Below, in pieces: positions 18,288 through 27,562 of a DNA stretch of 64,000 nucleotides. Location: assembly GCF_030547075.1 (NCBI RefSeq), contig NZ_JAUOQH010000011.1, positions 1-64,000 on the forward strand, written 5' to 3'. Position 1 is the stretch's first letter; each line of letters opens with the position of its first letter. A program made the translations under genes and the position numbers. The notes under the pieces are model-generated. The model saw only the letters and a list, made by a program, of their open reading frames with translations, searched no databases and was not told the origin of the DNA. The stretch is from Alteromonas sp. 1_MG-2023. GTDB lineage: Bacteria > Pseudomonadota > Gammaproteobacteria > Enterobacterales > Alteromonadaceae.

Positions 18288-19955
18288 TTATTTCTCATTA
18301 AAAACTCTATTTATAAATTCTTGTTTCGTCTCAAAAGGTTGATGGAAGAGTAATAACGAGTCTATGTCATATGACTCATATAAATTGCTAAACACCACCG
18401 AGCCTTTCTTTTCTTTAAAATAACTGTATAACGAATACAAAGCTGACTGATCTATCCACCAAATATTACTCCCCTCTCCATCACCATATATAGAGTAGAA
18501 GTAATTTGAAAAATATTGGATAAATTGCATAGCCCCTTCGGTGTTGTTAAAGACCGTAGTATTAGCAGGTATTACCCGCCAAGGGAACAAGTTGCTTTCA
18601 TCTCTTATCTTAAGTGCGATGTCTGCACTGTCTTCTTCAAATTTAAGATCGGCTAGGTTTCCAGAAAAGCCAACGTCTATATCTGTTATCAAAATAGGAG
18701 AGTTATAATATTGGAGTAACTCCCCGACAATCAGGAAACGAATAGAAGCGTAAAGTGCTTTTATATTCGTGCTGTTCTCAGCTGTACTGTACGAAAAGTT
18801 TATATCGCCAGCCGTTTTTCGGTACTTATCTATTTCTACTTTTACTGCTTCAGAAGGGTTTACAATATGGAAATGTAATTGATACCCACTATTTCTAGCC
18901 TTAAATGATTTTTGATAAATGTCGAAAAAAAGCAGAAAATATTTACTATCACTCGCCACAACGGTAGTCATTGGGCAATCGGCAATTACGTTTGCCTCAT
19001 CAAATATCACTTTCTCTTTCTTTGCAATTAGCATTTTTTCAATATGTTCAGGAGATCGAACCGTAATTGCTCCTTTGTCACTTGGCAAACTATAGTCTGA
19101 CTCATTACTTTTATTGAAATATGAAACCGCCTCTCTGAAGTGCCCATTTAAGTGATTTAGCTGACCCGTATATAAAGAAACAAAGCTATTCAAATCATCA
19201 TGCTGTTTCGCCGCATCGACAGTTACTGTCAATTCACTTATAAGCGCCGGTCTACTTAAAACATTGCACAAAGACTCTCCGTAATATCTAAAGATATAAT
19301 TTTTTATCAACGATGATGAAAATTGCTTTCCAATGAATGGCTTCAACACTGAGATGACACTTATATATTGCCGCTTCTTAAACCACAACCTAGCAAGCGA
19401 AAAGGCAACCCAATCATTATCAGCGGGTCTTAATTCTTTTAGCTCCTTAACCGTAAGCTGGTGCCATTTAAAAATATTTTCATTTTCTGTATTTTCGAAC
19501 TGAGGAATGATTGACATCGCTTCATTGTGCATTTGTTGCTTAACTAATGCTTGAAAGAGAATAAAAGCTGCTCGAACTTTATCATCGCCTTCAAATTCGA
19601 ACTCTTGTGATACTTCCGAAATACCGTCATATCGGCCAGTTTTCAAACAAGCTTTCATCAAGGTAAGTGCATTATTTTTATTAACTACCATTAAGCTTGA
19701 ATTTATTTGAGCTATTTCTTCCCAGTCATTTTCCGCTTGCAATGCTCTAACGTAAAAATTTAGAAGGATTGGGTCAGAGTGATGTGATTGTTTTCCTTTC
19801 AACCGAAGGATCAGTGCTTTGTTTTTACCAGCCCTCACGCACGCCCTAGCAAATAATCTCTCTACTTTTATATCCAGCTTTTCAGAGTTTTGAAGTTCTT
19901 CTACAACAAGTGATGGCTCTTCAATAACTCGTTTTTCTAAAACTGTGAGATCCAT
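18288..19955 (-). CDS. Helical-repeat protein with C-terminal GT-A-like domain
   Basis: I do not recognise a named family. Residues 1-290 are helical and repeat-like (TPR-type pairs such as LNFYVRALQAENDWEEIAQI), and residues 325-550 look like a nucleotide-diphospho-sugar transferase fold. The segment ILITDIDVGF (about 421-430) carries a D-x-D that could bind metal and sugar nucleotide, and WWIDQSALYSLYSYF resembles the end of GT8-like domains. I chose the ATG at 19955, which has GGAG upstream and follows the previous stop by four bases; an ATG 20 codons earlier overlaps the sulfotransferase gene. A glycosyltransferase with a built-in protein-interaction scaffold is the most likely reading. 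Confidence 0.65.
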   Translation of the reverse strand: MDLTVLEKRVIEEPSLVVEELQNSEKLDIKVERLFARACVRAGKNKALILRLKGKQSHHSDPILLNFYVRALQAENDWEEIAQINSSLMVVNKNNALTLMKACLKTGRYDGISEVSQEFEFEGDDKVRAAFILFQALVKQQMHNEAMSIIPQFENTENENIFKWHQLTVKELKELRPADNDWVAFSLARLWFKKRQYISVISVLKPFIGKQFSSSLIKNYIFRYYGESLCNVLSRPALISELTVTVDAAKQHDDLNSFVSLYTGQLNHLNGHFREAVSYFNKSNESDYSLPSDKGAITVRSPEHIEKMLIAKKEKVIFDEANVIADCPMTTVVASDSKYFLLFFDIYQKSFKARNSGYQLHFHIVNPSEAVKVEIDKYRKTAGDINFSYSTAENSTNIKALYASIRFLIVGELLQYYNSPILITDIDVGFSGNLADLKFEEDSADIALKIRDESNLFPWRVIPANTTVFNNTEGAMQFIQYFSNYFYSIYGDGEGSNIWWIDQSALYSLYSYFKEKKGSVVFSNLYESYDIDSLLLFHQPFETKQEFINRVFNEK

Positions 19956-19959
19956 TCCT

Positions 19960-20898
19960 TTATCTCCAAAAATTCGAGAGAGTTTCTTTTTTACTATTGA
20001 TAAAACTGATTTCATTTTGACTAAGCTCTAGGGAAAGGTCTACGTCATTCTTCTGCGGTGCTTTATTTAACAAGGGATCCCAAGCCTGCGCGTTTCTGGG
20101 GCGAGAGATGTTGTTTGGATCAATGTAGTCAACTCCAATAAAATCATACACAGATTGTAGAGTGTCATTTGGTGAAGAGGTTAAGTCACCATAAGGAACC
20201 ACTTTTACACTTTCTCCTATATCATTGAGTAAGTTAGTCACCGTTTTATCAATGTTAGAAAAATACTTCATATAATTTTCAGTGGAATGCGAAAGCCACG
20301 CGATTGAAGGGTCATCAGCAGACTTTCCCAATTCTATTTCTTTTTTGAAACGTTTCTTATGGGATGCAATGATCTCACCAGGCTCTCTTGTGCACACTAA
20401 TAATTTAGCATTTGGGAACGTGGCTAAAATTTCCTTCGCACATCGGATATGAGCTGGTGTTTTTTCGACTAATCGTTTCTCCCCTAAATGTTTCCAAGAG
20501 TTATAGAAAAATGCACGATTAACATGTTTATATCGCCTCTCATACCAAATTTCTTTTCTATTAGGGTGATTCAAATATTGGCGAGACATCCCCTGAGATG
20601 AAAGCATTTTATTTCTTTCAACTAATGGCGAAATACTATCTTGAAAAGCTTTTAAGTTCTTTTGACCCAAATATACACGCATTTCATAATTTTCAGGCCC
20701 AGAAGGCTCGAGTAACAACCAAGGCTTGATAAAGCAAAATGTTTCTACTGTTGCGTGTGAAAAATCACAAAAATCAGGATGGTTCGAAACCTGTTGAAAC
20801 AATAAGCTAGTACCGCTTCTTTCAGGTCCCATTATGAACACTGGCTGCTGCGCCCTAGCCCAATCTCCCAACATTTTTTTATATAACTGAAAATCCAT
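19960..20898 (-). CDS. Sulfotransferase family protein
   Basis: The motif PVFIMGPERSGTSLLFQQVS near residue 20 is a typical 5'-phosphosulfate loop, and AKLLVCTREPGEIIASHKKR (about 165-185) is the 3'-phosphate site. The acceptor region holds VEKTPAHIRCAKEI, as in bacterial glycan or lipid sulfotransferases. The protein is about 312 residues from the ATG at 20898, four bases after the upstream stop. Longer starts exist but overlap the glycosyltransferase gene and lack ribosome sites. It is probably co-transcribed with the genes on either side. Confidence 0.85.
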   Translation of the reverse strand: MDFQLYKKMLGDWARAQQPVFIMGPERSGTSLLFQQVSNHPDFCDFSHATVETFCFIKPWLLLEPSGPENYEMRVYLGQKNLKAFQDSISPLVERNKMLSSQGMSRQYLNHPNRKEIWYERRYKHVNRAFFYNSWKHLGEKRLVEKTPAHIRCAKEILATFPNAKLLVCTREPGEIIASHKKRFKKEIELGKSADDPSIAWLSHSTENYMKYFSNIDKTVTNLLNDIGESVKVVPYGDLTSSPNDTLQSVYDFIGVDYIDPNNISRPRNAQAWDPLLNKAPQKNDVDLSLELSQNEISFINSKKETLSNFWR

Positions 20899-20902
20899 TA
20901 AT

Positions 20903-22006
20903 TCAACCGAATAAATTTTTGAAGTTACTGATGTGTTCACCATTGTACTGATGGAAAACATCTGAGGAATTTGTAAGCAAAAGTTTGTGACGAGCGTCAT
21001 CAAGCTCACTTAAACTTGCTACCATGTCTAGAATCGAATTAGCTTGCTGGTGAGGGTCAGTGGTTGAAATTCCCACCATCGCATCTTTGGTAGCCAATAG
21101 CGCTTTCCCATAGGACAATGCTTCTAGCGACTTAATTTTCAGCCCAGTCCCACCCAACATTGGGTTTATGGCGATATCAATTCGACGATAAAAATCATCT
21201 AAATCATCAACTAGCCCTATGATATCGAAAATCTCGTTCATCTCAGCAAACACTTTACAAACTGTACCACCTAGTAAAAAGGTGAATTTCTGCATAAGCT
21301 CTGGCTTTGCCATTATCTCTTGTTGAAACACACGCAAGCTTTCCACATTAAATGGATTGCCTGAACCAATATAGCCAACTACCACTTTATCATGTTTAGC
21401 GGTTACCAAAGGCTGAAATGGCACTACATAACCCATTACTTCTACGCGAGTCTCCGTAATGGTTTCAAAATAGGCTTTCTCTTCGTCTTGTATGGCTAAT
21501 ACGAGGTCCGCTCGGTCAAGAGCATATGCTTCCAGCTCTTGTGTGGTATAAAACCAAACAGGCTCTAGTCCTGCTTGTTTTGCCACGATGTGCCTATCCC
21601 CGAAAACATCATGAGTATCAATAACTTTCTGGGTAGTGTTTGGCAATACATCCAGCACTTTGGAAAACCAAACGTAATTTGCAACACAGACATCAAAGCT
21701 CCATTTCTGACAAAGTCCATCTACGTAATCGGACACTCTGTCATCATACCAATCATCTATATCAAAAAACTCACCGAAAGAAGGCTCAGCTGCAGGCCCT
21801 TCTGGCCGAATAAAATGAAAATAATCCCATTGCTGCTCCATTTCTCTTTGTTGTTCTTCGTCTAACCCTTCCATGCCAAAGTACAGAAAATGAACTTGGT
21901 AACCGCTAAGCTGAAACATTCTGTTTAATCGAAATATACGGGCGCTGTTCCCTTGGAACTGTGGATGGGAAGGGATCGGCGAAACAATAAGTACGTGTTT
22001 ACTCAT
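20903..22006 (-). CDS. GT-B glycosyltransferase (GT4-like)
   Basis: The N-terminus HVLIVSPIPSHPQFQGNSAR is the usual start of a GT4-like enzyme. VIDTHDVFGDRH lies in the middle, and the C-terminal half has VVGYIGSGNPFNVES, INPMLGGTGLKIKSLEALSYG and GKALLATKDAMVGI. The GTGLKIKSLE segment is the donor-binding element. The start at 22006 overlaps the previous stop as ATGA and is preceded by GAGGAAA. The length of 367 residues is normal. Donor and acceptor are unknown. Confidence 0.87.
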   Translation of the reverse strand: MSKHVLIVSPIPSHPQFQGNSARIFRLNRMFQLSGYQVHFLYFGMEGLDEEQQREMEQQWDYFHFIRPEGPAAEPSFGEFFDIDDWYDDRVSDYVDGLCQKWSFDVCVANYVWFSKVLDVLPNTTQKVIDTHDVFGDRHIVAKQAGLEPVWFYTTQELEAYALDRADLVLAIQDEEKAYFETITETRVEVMGYVVPFQPLVTAKHDKVVVGYIGSGNPFNVESLRVFQQEIMAKPELMQKFTFLLGGTVCKVFAEMNEIFDIIGLVDDLDDFYRRIDIAINPMLGGTGLKIKSLEALSYGKALLATKDAMVGISTTDPHQQANSILDMVASLSELDDARHKLLLTNSSDVFHQYNGEHISNFKNLFG

Positions 22007-23169
22007 AGGGGAATTTCCTCCCAATACACAGACAATTCAGATATCGAAATACTTAGCGATTTATCATCTATCGGTACGCTTAGTTCTGAAACGATCAGCA
22101 TTTCAGCTATACTGCCATCACTTTCGCTGTAATACGGAATCTTAACCGTTGTTCCTGCTATGACGCTAATCGTGGTTTTCAATCGCCCGTTAACAAAGCA
22201 ACGCAGGGTTGTATTTTCCAGTCCTTCGGCTAGCGAAAACACATCAAAAGATAGGGTATAGTGCCCGCTTGCCCGCAAAGGAAGAAAAAGTCGTACGCCA
22301 TCATTCCCTACCCAGCGCCAGAAGTTTTCCCCATCAGTTTCCATAGGGAACAAACCAATATTTAATAGTTTATCTAAGTAATACCAACGCCTTCTATTTA
22401 ATAGATAATCAAGGGTCTGATGGGCGAGTCTATCATTAGCTTCTGTTAATGCTGGCCAAGCTTGTTGTGCCACCATAGATATTGGCAAGTCTGAATTAAT
22501 TGGGCTCTCATGATTACCCACCAACGATTCCACTGACTGTAAAATAGCGATGTCTGGAATGAGCCAACAATGAGTATCCATATTAGCAGAATTAAGAGGC
22601 TTTAAAGTGTTAGTTACCGCGTAGTAATTGTTACATTCACACCATGCTACAATGTCACTAATGCTTCCCGAGGCTACATCACCACTCAGTAGAGGCCTAT
22701 GGCGCTGCACTGTGTACTTAGCAACTGCTAGGAGAGAAGTTGACAGGTCGTTTAGTGCTATCCAACTTACACGTACCCGGCTGCTTAAGTAATTATCCGG
22801 CGTTGTTACTGAAATACTCTCCGGAGACGTGCCCAACCCTTTCAAGCCAGCTTGTACTTTCGGTGCAAGCTCAACCATTATAGGTTTAGTATCGAAGCAC
22901 ACAGCATCCACACCTGCATGTTTGCTTGCTTCAAAAAAAGAAAGGCCATGTTGTTCGCAAAGCTCTCTATTTATAAGGTAAGTTACTTTGGCTCCAGCAG
23001 CTCTTGCCAAATTTGAAACAATACTTTGTGGCATAGTGGTTAGCACTACTTCACCTAATTGTGACAAACTACGAAGGAAAGCTGAGGTTACCAGTATATC
23101 AATATTAATGTTATGACGTTTTGCGGCAAGCTCTAGTGGTGAGGTTATTTCGTTCTCCGCATTAGTCAT
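22003..23169 (-). CDS. Unknown protein with C-terminal beta-sandwich-like region
   Basis: I do not recognise this 388-residue protein. It has no signal peptide or membrane helix. The first 130 residues alternate helix and strand with LGEVVLTTMPQSIVSNLARA, reminiscent of a Rossmann half but without a glycine loop. The last 110 residues are strand-rich, with RLFLPLRASGHYTLSFDVFS and TLRCFVNGRLKTTISV, which looks like a carbohydrate-binding type sandwich. It is embedded between two glycosyltransferase genes, overlapping the upstream one by eight bases and the downstream one by ATGA, so it is a translationally coupled part of the same pathway. Confidence 0.6.
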   Translation of the reverse strand: MTNAENEITSPLELAAKRHNINIDILVTSAFLRSLSQLGEVVLTTMPQSIVSNLARAAGAKVTYLINRELCEQHGLSFFEASKHAGVDAVCFDTKPIMVELAPKVQAGLKGLGTSPESISVTTPDNYLSSRVRVSWIALNDLSTSLLAVAKYTVQRHRPLLSGDVASGSISDIVAWCECNNYYAVTNTLKPLNSANMDTHCWLIPDIAILQSVESLVGNHESPINSDLPISMVAQQAWPALTEANDRLAHQTLDYLLNRRRWYYLDKLLNIGLFPMETDGENFWRWVGNDGVRLFLPLRASGHYTLSFDVFSLAEGLENTTLRCFVNGRLKTTISVIAGTTVKIPYYSESDGSIAEMLIVSELSVPIDDKSLSISISELSVYWEEIPL

Positions 23170-25048
23170 TTTGCGTTTCCTTCACGTCTACGCCTTTATT
23201 ACTTTTATATAACCACTTCAGTTCACTGCTTCCGTTTTGATAAACTTCGGGGTTGATGTTTATCATCCATGAACGCTTAGTAGCGACGAAAACCCAGTAT
23301 TCTTTTGTAGGCGTGTGGTCGTTCAACATCGAAACATCTAAAGGGCCAGCTACAATTTTATCTATAGAGAAACCTGCCGCTTCTATAAGCCGTTTTACAC
23401 TGGCTCTATCTAAAATATATTCGCTAAAAAGGTTATTAGGGTTCTGTAATGAAATAATCAGCTTCCCGCCCATACCTGCCACTTTATTCAAATTGGCAAA
23501 CCAATTCACCGGTGCATGTGCGATATCGTTTAACGATGCATCACATACTACTAAGGGGAAAGTATCGATAATTGAATGCTGTGATAAACATTCTGGTGTT
23601 AGCTGGGTAATTTGCTCTTCCCCATAACCAAACAACGATGAAAGCACGGTAGTTTGATGCAATGAATCATGCGAAATACTCAGCACCGAAGATTGCTCTA
23701 TTGGAACCGTATTCGCTTGCCACCATAGATTGTTACTGTTGGCAGACATACTGCTTGAAAGTCGCCAGTCTAGAACTTGCTGCTCAGTTAAATACTTACG
23801 AGAAGAATTATTCAGCGCCTTAGTTGTAAAATTTGTAGCATCCACAATTTGCGCCGCTTCATTTAAATACGCTTTTGTAGTAACTGCAATATTGTGTGTT
23901 CGCTCAACCCATTTCTGTGCATTTTTACCAAATGTCACGCGATACTGTTTATCTTCAATAAGCCTTTTCAATTGATTTTGCAGATTATCGCTGAAGCGTT
24001 CGTCCCAATTTAGTTTAACTGCACAGTCATTGGGTAACTCTCCAAACGGACCAATATTTACCACTACACAACATAGTCCCATTCCCATTGCGCGGGTTAG
24101 TGTACCTGAAGATTCACCACCGGTCGGGTAGCGTAAATTTACAATAAGGTCCGACGCCAACATGTACTTAAAAAAGGCGTCTTCATCAAGAAAGCCTGTC
24201 ACTATTACATTGTCGACCAGCCCGCTGTCAGCAATATCCTGATGAACATCGTATTCGTGGGGCTTACATTGCCCAGCTAATACGTAAGTGAAGTCTAAGC
24301 CTTCTTGTTTTAGCGCTGCCAGTGCAGTCAGAACAGATTTAATTTGCTTTGCTTTGGCTATAAATCCCATAGATGTAATAACAGGTTTATTACCAGGTAA
24401 TCCTAATTGCCCACGATAATGCATTTTGAGCTTAGGCTGATATTGCCTAGCAGCCGGTGAAAAATGGTGAGGTACAATCTTCACTTGGTTGTGGCCAAGT
24501 GCAGCTATTTTATCTGCTGAGTATTTCGAGTGAACAAGAATACGCTCTGCCGCAGTAATGATGCTCGCATTCATCATCAGTTCATGAGGCATAAACTGCC
24601 CCTTCCAACCAAAGCTGTTCAACTGCTGCCCAATTATTTTGCCAACTTCACCATAATTGTTGGTCAACGCTAATTCATAACCCTTTTTATCGCCCTTAGA
24701 TAAATTAGTAAGGTCGACCAAGTAATGTAGGTTAAGATCATGCACAACTACAACACCAGGTTTAGAGAGCAAAACTGGCAACATATATTGCGTATCGGGA
24801 TTATTACCAACGTGATAAATATGAGGTACGCAAGCAAAATCCGCTTGTCGCCACATATATTCTTCTAATCGCAATACCGTGATATTCGCAGCAATACCTG
24901 TAGGTTCAGGGTGCTCATTTTCAACAACAACAACAACCTGTGTGGTTCTTGAAAAATAGGGAATTTGTTCAGCAAAATAATCTGCAATGCCGTTCGGCTT
25001 AGGCGGCAATGGGCAAAATACCACTACCTGAGATGGCGCGTTAGTCAT
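23162..25048 (-). CDS. GT4 glycosyltransferase with extra C-terminal domain
   Basis: Residues 1-400 form a GT4 enzyme: VVVFCPLPPKPNGIADYFAE at the N-terminus, GVVVVHDLNLHYL, HSKYSADKIAALGH, VITSMGFIAKAKQIKSVLTA and the donor site NLRYPTGGESSGTLTRAMGM. About 200 residues follow that include VVCDASLND, GGKLIISLQNPN and SVKRLIEAAGFSIDKIV, the tail pattern of a class I methyltransferase, but the SAM glycine loop is missing. The extra part may be a dead or structural methyltransferase fold. The start overlaps the previous stop as TAATG. Confidence 0.82.
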   Translation of the reverse strand: MTNAPSQVVVFCPLPPKPNGIADYFAEQIPYFSRTTQVVVVVENEHPEPTGIAANITVLRLEEYMWRQADFACVPHIYHVGNNPDTQYMLPVLLSKPGVVVVHDLNLHYLVDLTNLSKGDKKGYELALTNNYGEVGKIIGQQLNSFGWKGQFMPHELMMNASIITAAERILVHSKYSADKIAALGHNQVKIVPHHFSPAARQYQPKLKMHYRGQLGLPGNKPVITSMGFIAKAKQIKSVLTALAALKQEGLDFTYVLAGQCKPHEYDVHQDIADSGLVDNVIVTGFLDEDAFFKYMLASDLIVNLRYPTGGESSGTLTRAMGMGLCCVVVNIGPFGELPNDCAVKLNWDERFSDNLQNQLKRLIEDKQYRVTFGKNAQKWVERTHNIAVTTKAYLNEAAQIVDATNFTTKALNNSSRKYLTEQQVLDWRLSSSMSANSNNLWWQANTVPIEQSSVLSISHDSLHQTTVLSSLFGYGEEQITQLTPECLSQHSIIDTFPLVVCDASLNDIAHAPVNWFANLNKVAGMGGKLIISLQNPNNLFSEYILDRASVKRLIEAAGFSIDKIVAGPLDVSMLNDHTPTKEYWVFVATKRSWMININPEVYQNGSSELKWLYKSNKGVDVKETQND

Positions 25049-25518
25049 TACTTCCCTGATTCTAGCTGCTGCTTTACGTAATCGAACTCGCGCTGCATGC
25101 GCTCATTTTGAATGGCGAGTAATGCATCCATTCTTCGCTCTACTTCTATCGAAAATTCGCCCAATACTTCGGTAAAGCTACTTTTCAATGAAATAGGCTC
25201 TCCTGTAACACGTTTACCGTTAATGTATAGATGCGCTTCGCGCGCCTCGGCAGAAAATGGCAGCATATCTAACTGCAAAGTAAAACCATGACAGCCATTA
25301 CCAATACCCGCTGCCACGAGATCTTCGCGCAACGTAGCAGCTTTAGTCTTGGCCAAAACTTTATCGCCGCTTTTCAGCTGAATATCACAGGGAGAAGAAG
25401 GATTTGCCGAGTTGACCGCCCAGCCAGATACCACATCGCTTGTTACCGTATCAATATGATAATTGAGCTCGCTTCTACCTAGCAGGCGTTTAATTAAGTT
25501 TATAAGTTTGCGCTTCAT
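25048..25518 (-). CDS. Small protein with beta-rich domain and coiled-coil tail
   Basis: The 156-residue protein begins with a basic stretch (KRKLINLIKRLLGR) that could lie on the membrane. Residues 20-115 then give a strand-rich domain with SGWAVNSANPSSPCDIQL and NGCHGFTLQLDML. That pattern (W near the start, REDL, HGF) recalls small domains found next to glycosyltransferases in multidomain proteins, from memory only. The last 40 residues predict a helix or short coiled coil. It overlaps the following GT4 gene as TAATG, so it likely works with that enzyme. No enzymatic motif is seen. Confidence 0.6.
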   Translation of the reverse strand: MKRKLINLIKRLLGRSELNYHIDTVTSDVVSGWAVNSANPSSPCDIQLKSGDKVLAKTKAATLREDLVAAGIGNGCHGFTLQLDMLPFSAEAREAHLYINGKRVTGEPISLKSSFTEVLGEFSIEVERRMDALLAIQNERMQREFDYVKQQLESGK

Positions 25519-25609
25519 CTGTTCTTACATTTAATCCGTATATTCTACAATGTTACCCTAAATAAAAACGCGCATCATTATGTAAGTGCACGTTGCGTTA
25601 TGCAATTGC

Positions 25610-26062
25610 CTACTCTACGTACCATTTAGAGTGTTCGTGAACGTTGTCGCTAGCTAACATGTCGCATTTTTCAAACCATTTAAACTTGTTGTGCTGCGCG
25701 CTGGGCAAAGAGGAAATATCCAAATCACAGACTAATTTATAGCCAAGTACCACATAATGCGTAGTTACGCCTTCGCCAAAAACATAGTCGTTATAAAAAT
25801 GCTCGTAAGGCCCTAAAAACTCGGCATCTTTGCGTTCAAAGACCAAACCTAACTCAGCCAACGTTAGACGTTTAAACGCCTTATTCATGCTTTCATCTTT
25901 TAAAATGCGGCCGCCAGGCACAAACCAGTAGCCTTCGGCTGGGCGATTATTCCTATAGCCCAATAAAACTTGACCTTGGGGGTTTTCTATCAATAAATCG
26001 ATAGATACTAAGGGTGTACTATTAATTACTGTGGTAAACACATTCTTTTCTAAAAATGCCAT
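25610..26062 (-). CDS. gmm: GDP-mannose mannosyl hydrolase (Nudix)
   Basis: It hydrolyses GDP-mannose to GDP and mannose. The 150-residue protein follows E. coli Gmm (NudD/WcaH) through STPLVSIDLLIENPQGQVLL, NRPAEGYWFVPGGRILKDES and LTLAELGL. As in that subfamily, the Nudix box is altered rather than canonical. TTHYVVLGYKL and ASDNVHEHSKWY close the fold. It lies just after fcl, in the usual company of GDP-fucose genes, but a terminator separates the two. It would lower the GDP-mannose pool drawn on by Gmd. Confidence 0.92.
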   Translation of the reverse strand: MAFLEKNVFTTVINSTPLVSIDLLIENPQGQVLLGYRNNRPAEGYWFVPGGRILKDESMNKAFKRLTLAELGLVFERKDAEFLGPYEHFYNDYVFGEGVTTHYVVLGYKLVCDLDISSLPSAQHNKFKWFEKCDMLASDNVHEHSKWYVE

Positions 26063-26077
26063 TTTATCCCTTAATAA

Positions 26078-26103
26078 AAAACACCGGGCAAGCCCGGTGT
26101 TTT
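26078..26103 (-). terminator. Rho-independent terminator between fcl and gmm
   Basis: The stem AAAACACCGGGC with a two-base loop is followed on the minus strand by a T-rich run. It would end the fcl transcript before gmm or reduce read-through. Confidence 0.8.
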
Positions 26104-26120
26104 GAAATAATTACTACCAA

Positions 26121-27080
26121 CTAACCTCTGAAGTTATCCTGATTAGCTAAAAACCAATCATACGCATGTTGGAGCCCTTGCTCCAAGTTATAGGTATGTT
26201 TCCAACCTAAAGCATGTAATCTCGATACTTTCATAAGTTTACGTGGCGCGCCATCGGGTTTAGATGTGTCCCACCTGATGTCGCCGCTGAACCCAGTTAC
26301 TTTCGCAACAGTTTCAACCAATTCACGAATAGTACAATCTTCTCCTGTACCAACATTGATATGGCTAAGCATAGACTGAGTGTTCGCTTGATAGGTATCA
26401 TTATCTAGATCCATAACATGCACACTAGCGGCAGCCATGTCATCAACGTGCAGAAATTCACGCATTGGCGTACCACTTCCCCACGCGACTACTTCATTGT
26501 CGCCACGCTGAGCAGCTTCATGGAAACGGCGCAGCAATGCTGGAATAACATGTGAATTCTCAGGGTGGAAGTTATCGTTAGGACCATACAAGTTAGTCGG
26601 CATGACTGAGCGATAGTCGCGACCAAATTGGCGGTTATAGCTTTCACACAATTTAATACCGGCAATTTTGGCAATAGCGTACGGTTCATTAGTTTCTTCT
26701 AACGTGCCAGTTAGCAATGCACTTTCGGTCATGGGTTGTTCAGCTAGCTTAGGGTAAATACAGCTAGACCCTAAAAACAGAAGCTTCTGTACATTATTCA
26801 TATGGGCAGCGTGAATAATGTTTGCTTCAATCATTAAGTTTTCATAGATAAATTCAGCGGGGTAAGTATTGTTAGCATAAATACCACCCACTTTTGCGGC
26901 TGCCAAATATACTTCATCAATGATGTTGTCCGCAAAAAATGCGCTTACTGCTTGCTGACTTGTTAGATCTAATTCGGTACGGGTACGCGTAATAATCTTA
27001 ACGTTATCACGACTTTCTAGCTGTTTAACAATCGCTGCGCCAACCATTCCACGGTGACCTGCTACAAATACGTTTTTCAT
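26121..27080 (-). CDS. fcl: GDP-L-fucose synthase
   Basis: It converts GDP-4-keto-6-deoxymannose to GDP-L-fucose by epimerisation and NADPH reduction. The 319-residue protein has the Rossmann motif [31 protein letters not shown], the catalytic [10 protein letters not shown] tyrosine-lysine pair, and [21 protein letters not shown] chose the ATG at 27080; the TTG two codons earlier is less likely. Its partner gmd is at 32384-33499, separated from it by an oppositely oriented cassette. Confidence 0.95.
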   Translation of the reverse strand: MKNVFVAGHRGMVGAAIVKQLESRDNVKIITRTRTELDLTSQQAVSAFFADNIIDEVYLAAAKVGGIYANNTYPAEFIYENLMIEANIIHAAHMNNVQKLLFLGSSCIYPKLAEQPMTESALLTGTLEETNEPYAIAKIAGIKLCESYNRQFGRDYRSVMPTNLYGPNDNFHPENSHVIPALLRRFHEAAQRGDNEVVAWGSGTPMREFLHVDDMAAASVHVMDLDNDTYQANTQSMLSHINVGTGEDCTIRELVETVAKVTGFSGDIRWDTSKPDGAPRKLMKVSRLHALGWKHTYNLEQGLQHAYDWFLANQDNFRG

Positions 27081-27086
27081 ATCCAA

Positions 27087-27562
27087 TTCACTTTTATAAA
27101 ACTATATTTATCAATAGACCTATACAAACGCAGTGGAGTTAATCTATACCCACTTACAGTTTTTTACGTCTATTGCTTTAAGGCTATTACGTATTCACAC
27201 TAAACTTTTATCAAGACAATCTGCCTGAGCCTTACATACTGGGCAACCTATTTTTATTATGCAGGTTTTGCTCGGTATAATCGAGAGACCCAACAATTTA
27301 TGAATAATTATCTATTACTATAGTTAGAGTAGTAACGTACGCGTTTCCCTTCAATTACATCATTCCTAATTACAAAAACTAGTCATGATAGATTGCTGAA
27401 ACACTTGATATTAATTATGCGACAGTCTTTAAGTTATCAAAAAATTTTTCAAGCTTCGTCAGAAGCTCTGAATAAAGATTTTCACATTTAAATATTGATG
27501 CAAAAAGTTAGTTATTACGTTACTTTAAGCTATTTGAATAAGTATTACTGAGGGGACTATCA
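27087..27562. other. 476-base non-coding gap between fcl and the plus-strand cassette
   Basis: The gap is AT-rich and must hold the divergent promoters for fcl (-) and the cassette (+). On the plus strand a good -10 box, TATAAT, lies at 27276-27281 within GGTATAAT, but no convincing -35 box is placed before it. A hairpin (AGCTTC/GAAGCT with outer TTCA/TGAA) spans 27448-27472, about 90 bases before the cassette start, and could form in its leader RNA. No tRNA, small gene or insertion sequence is evident. Confidence 0.5.
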
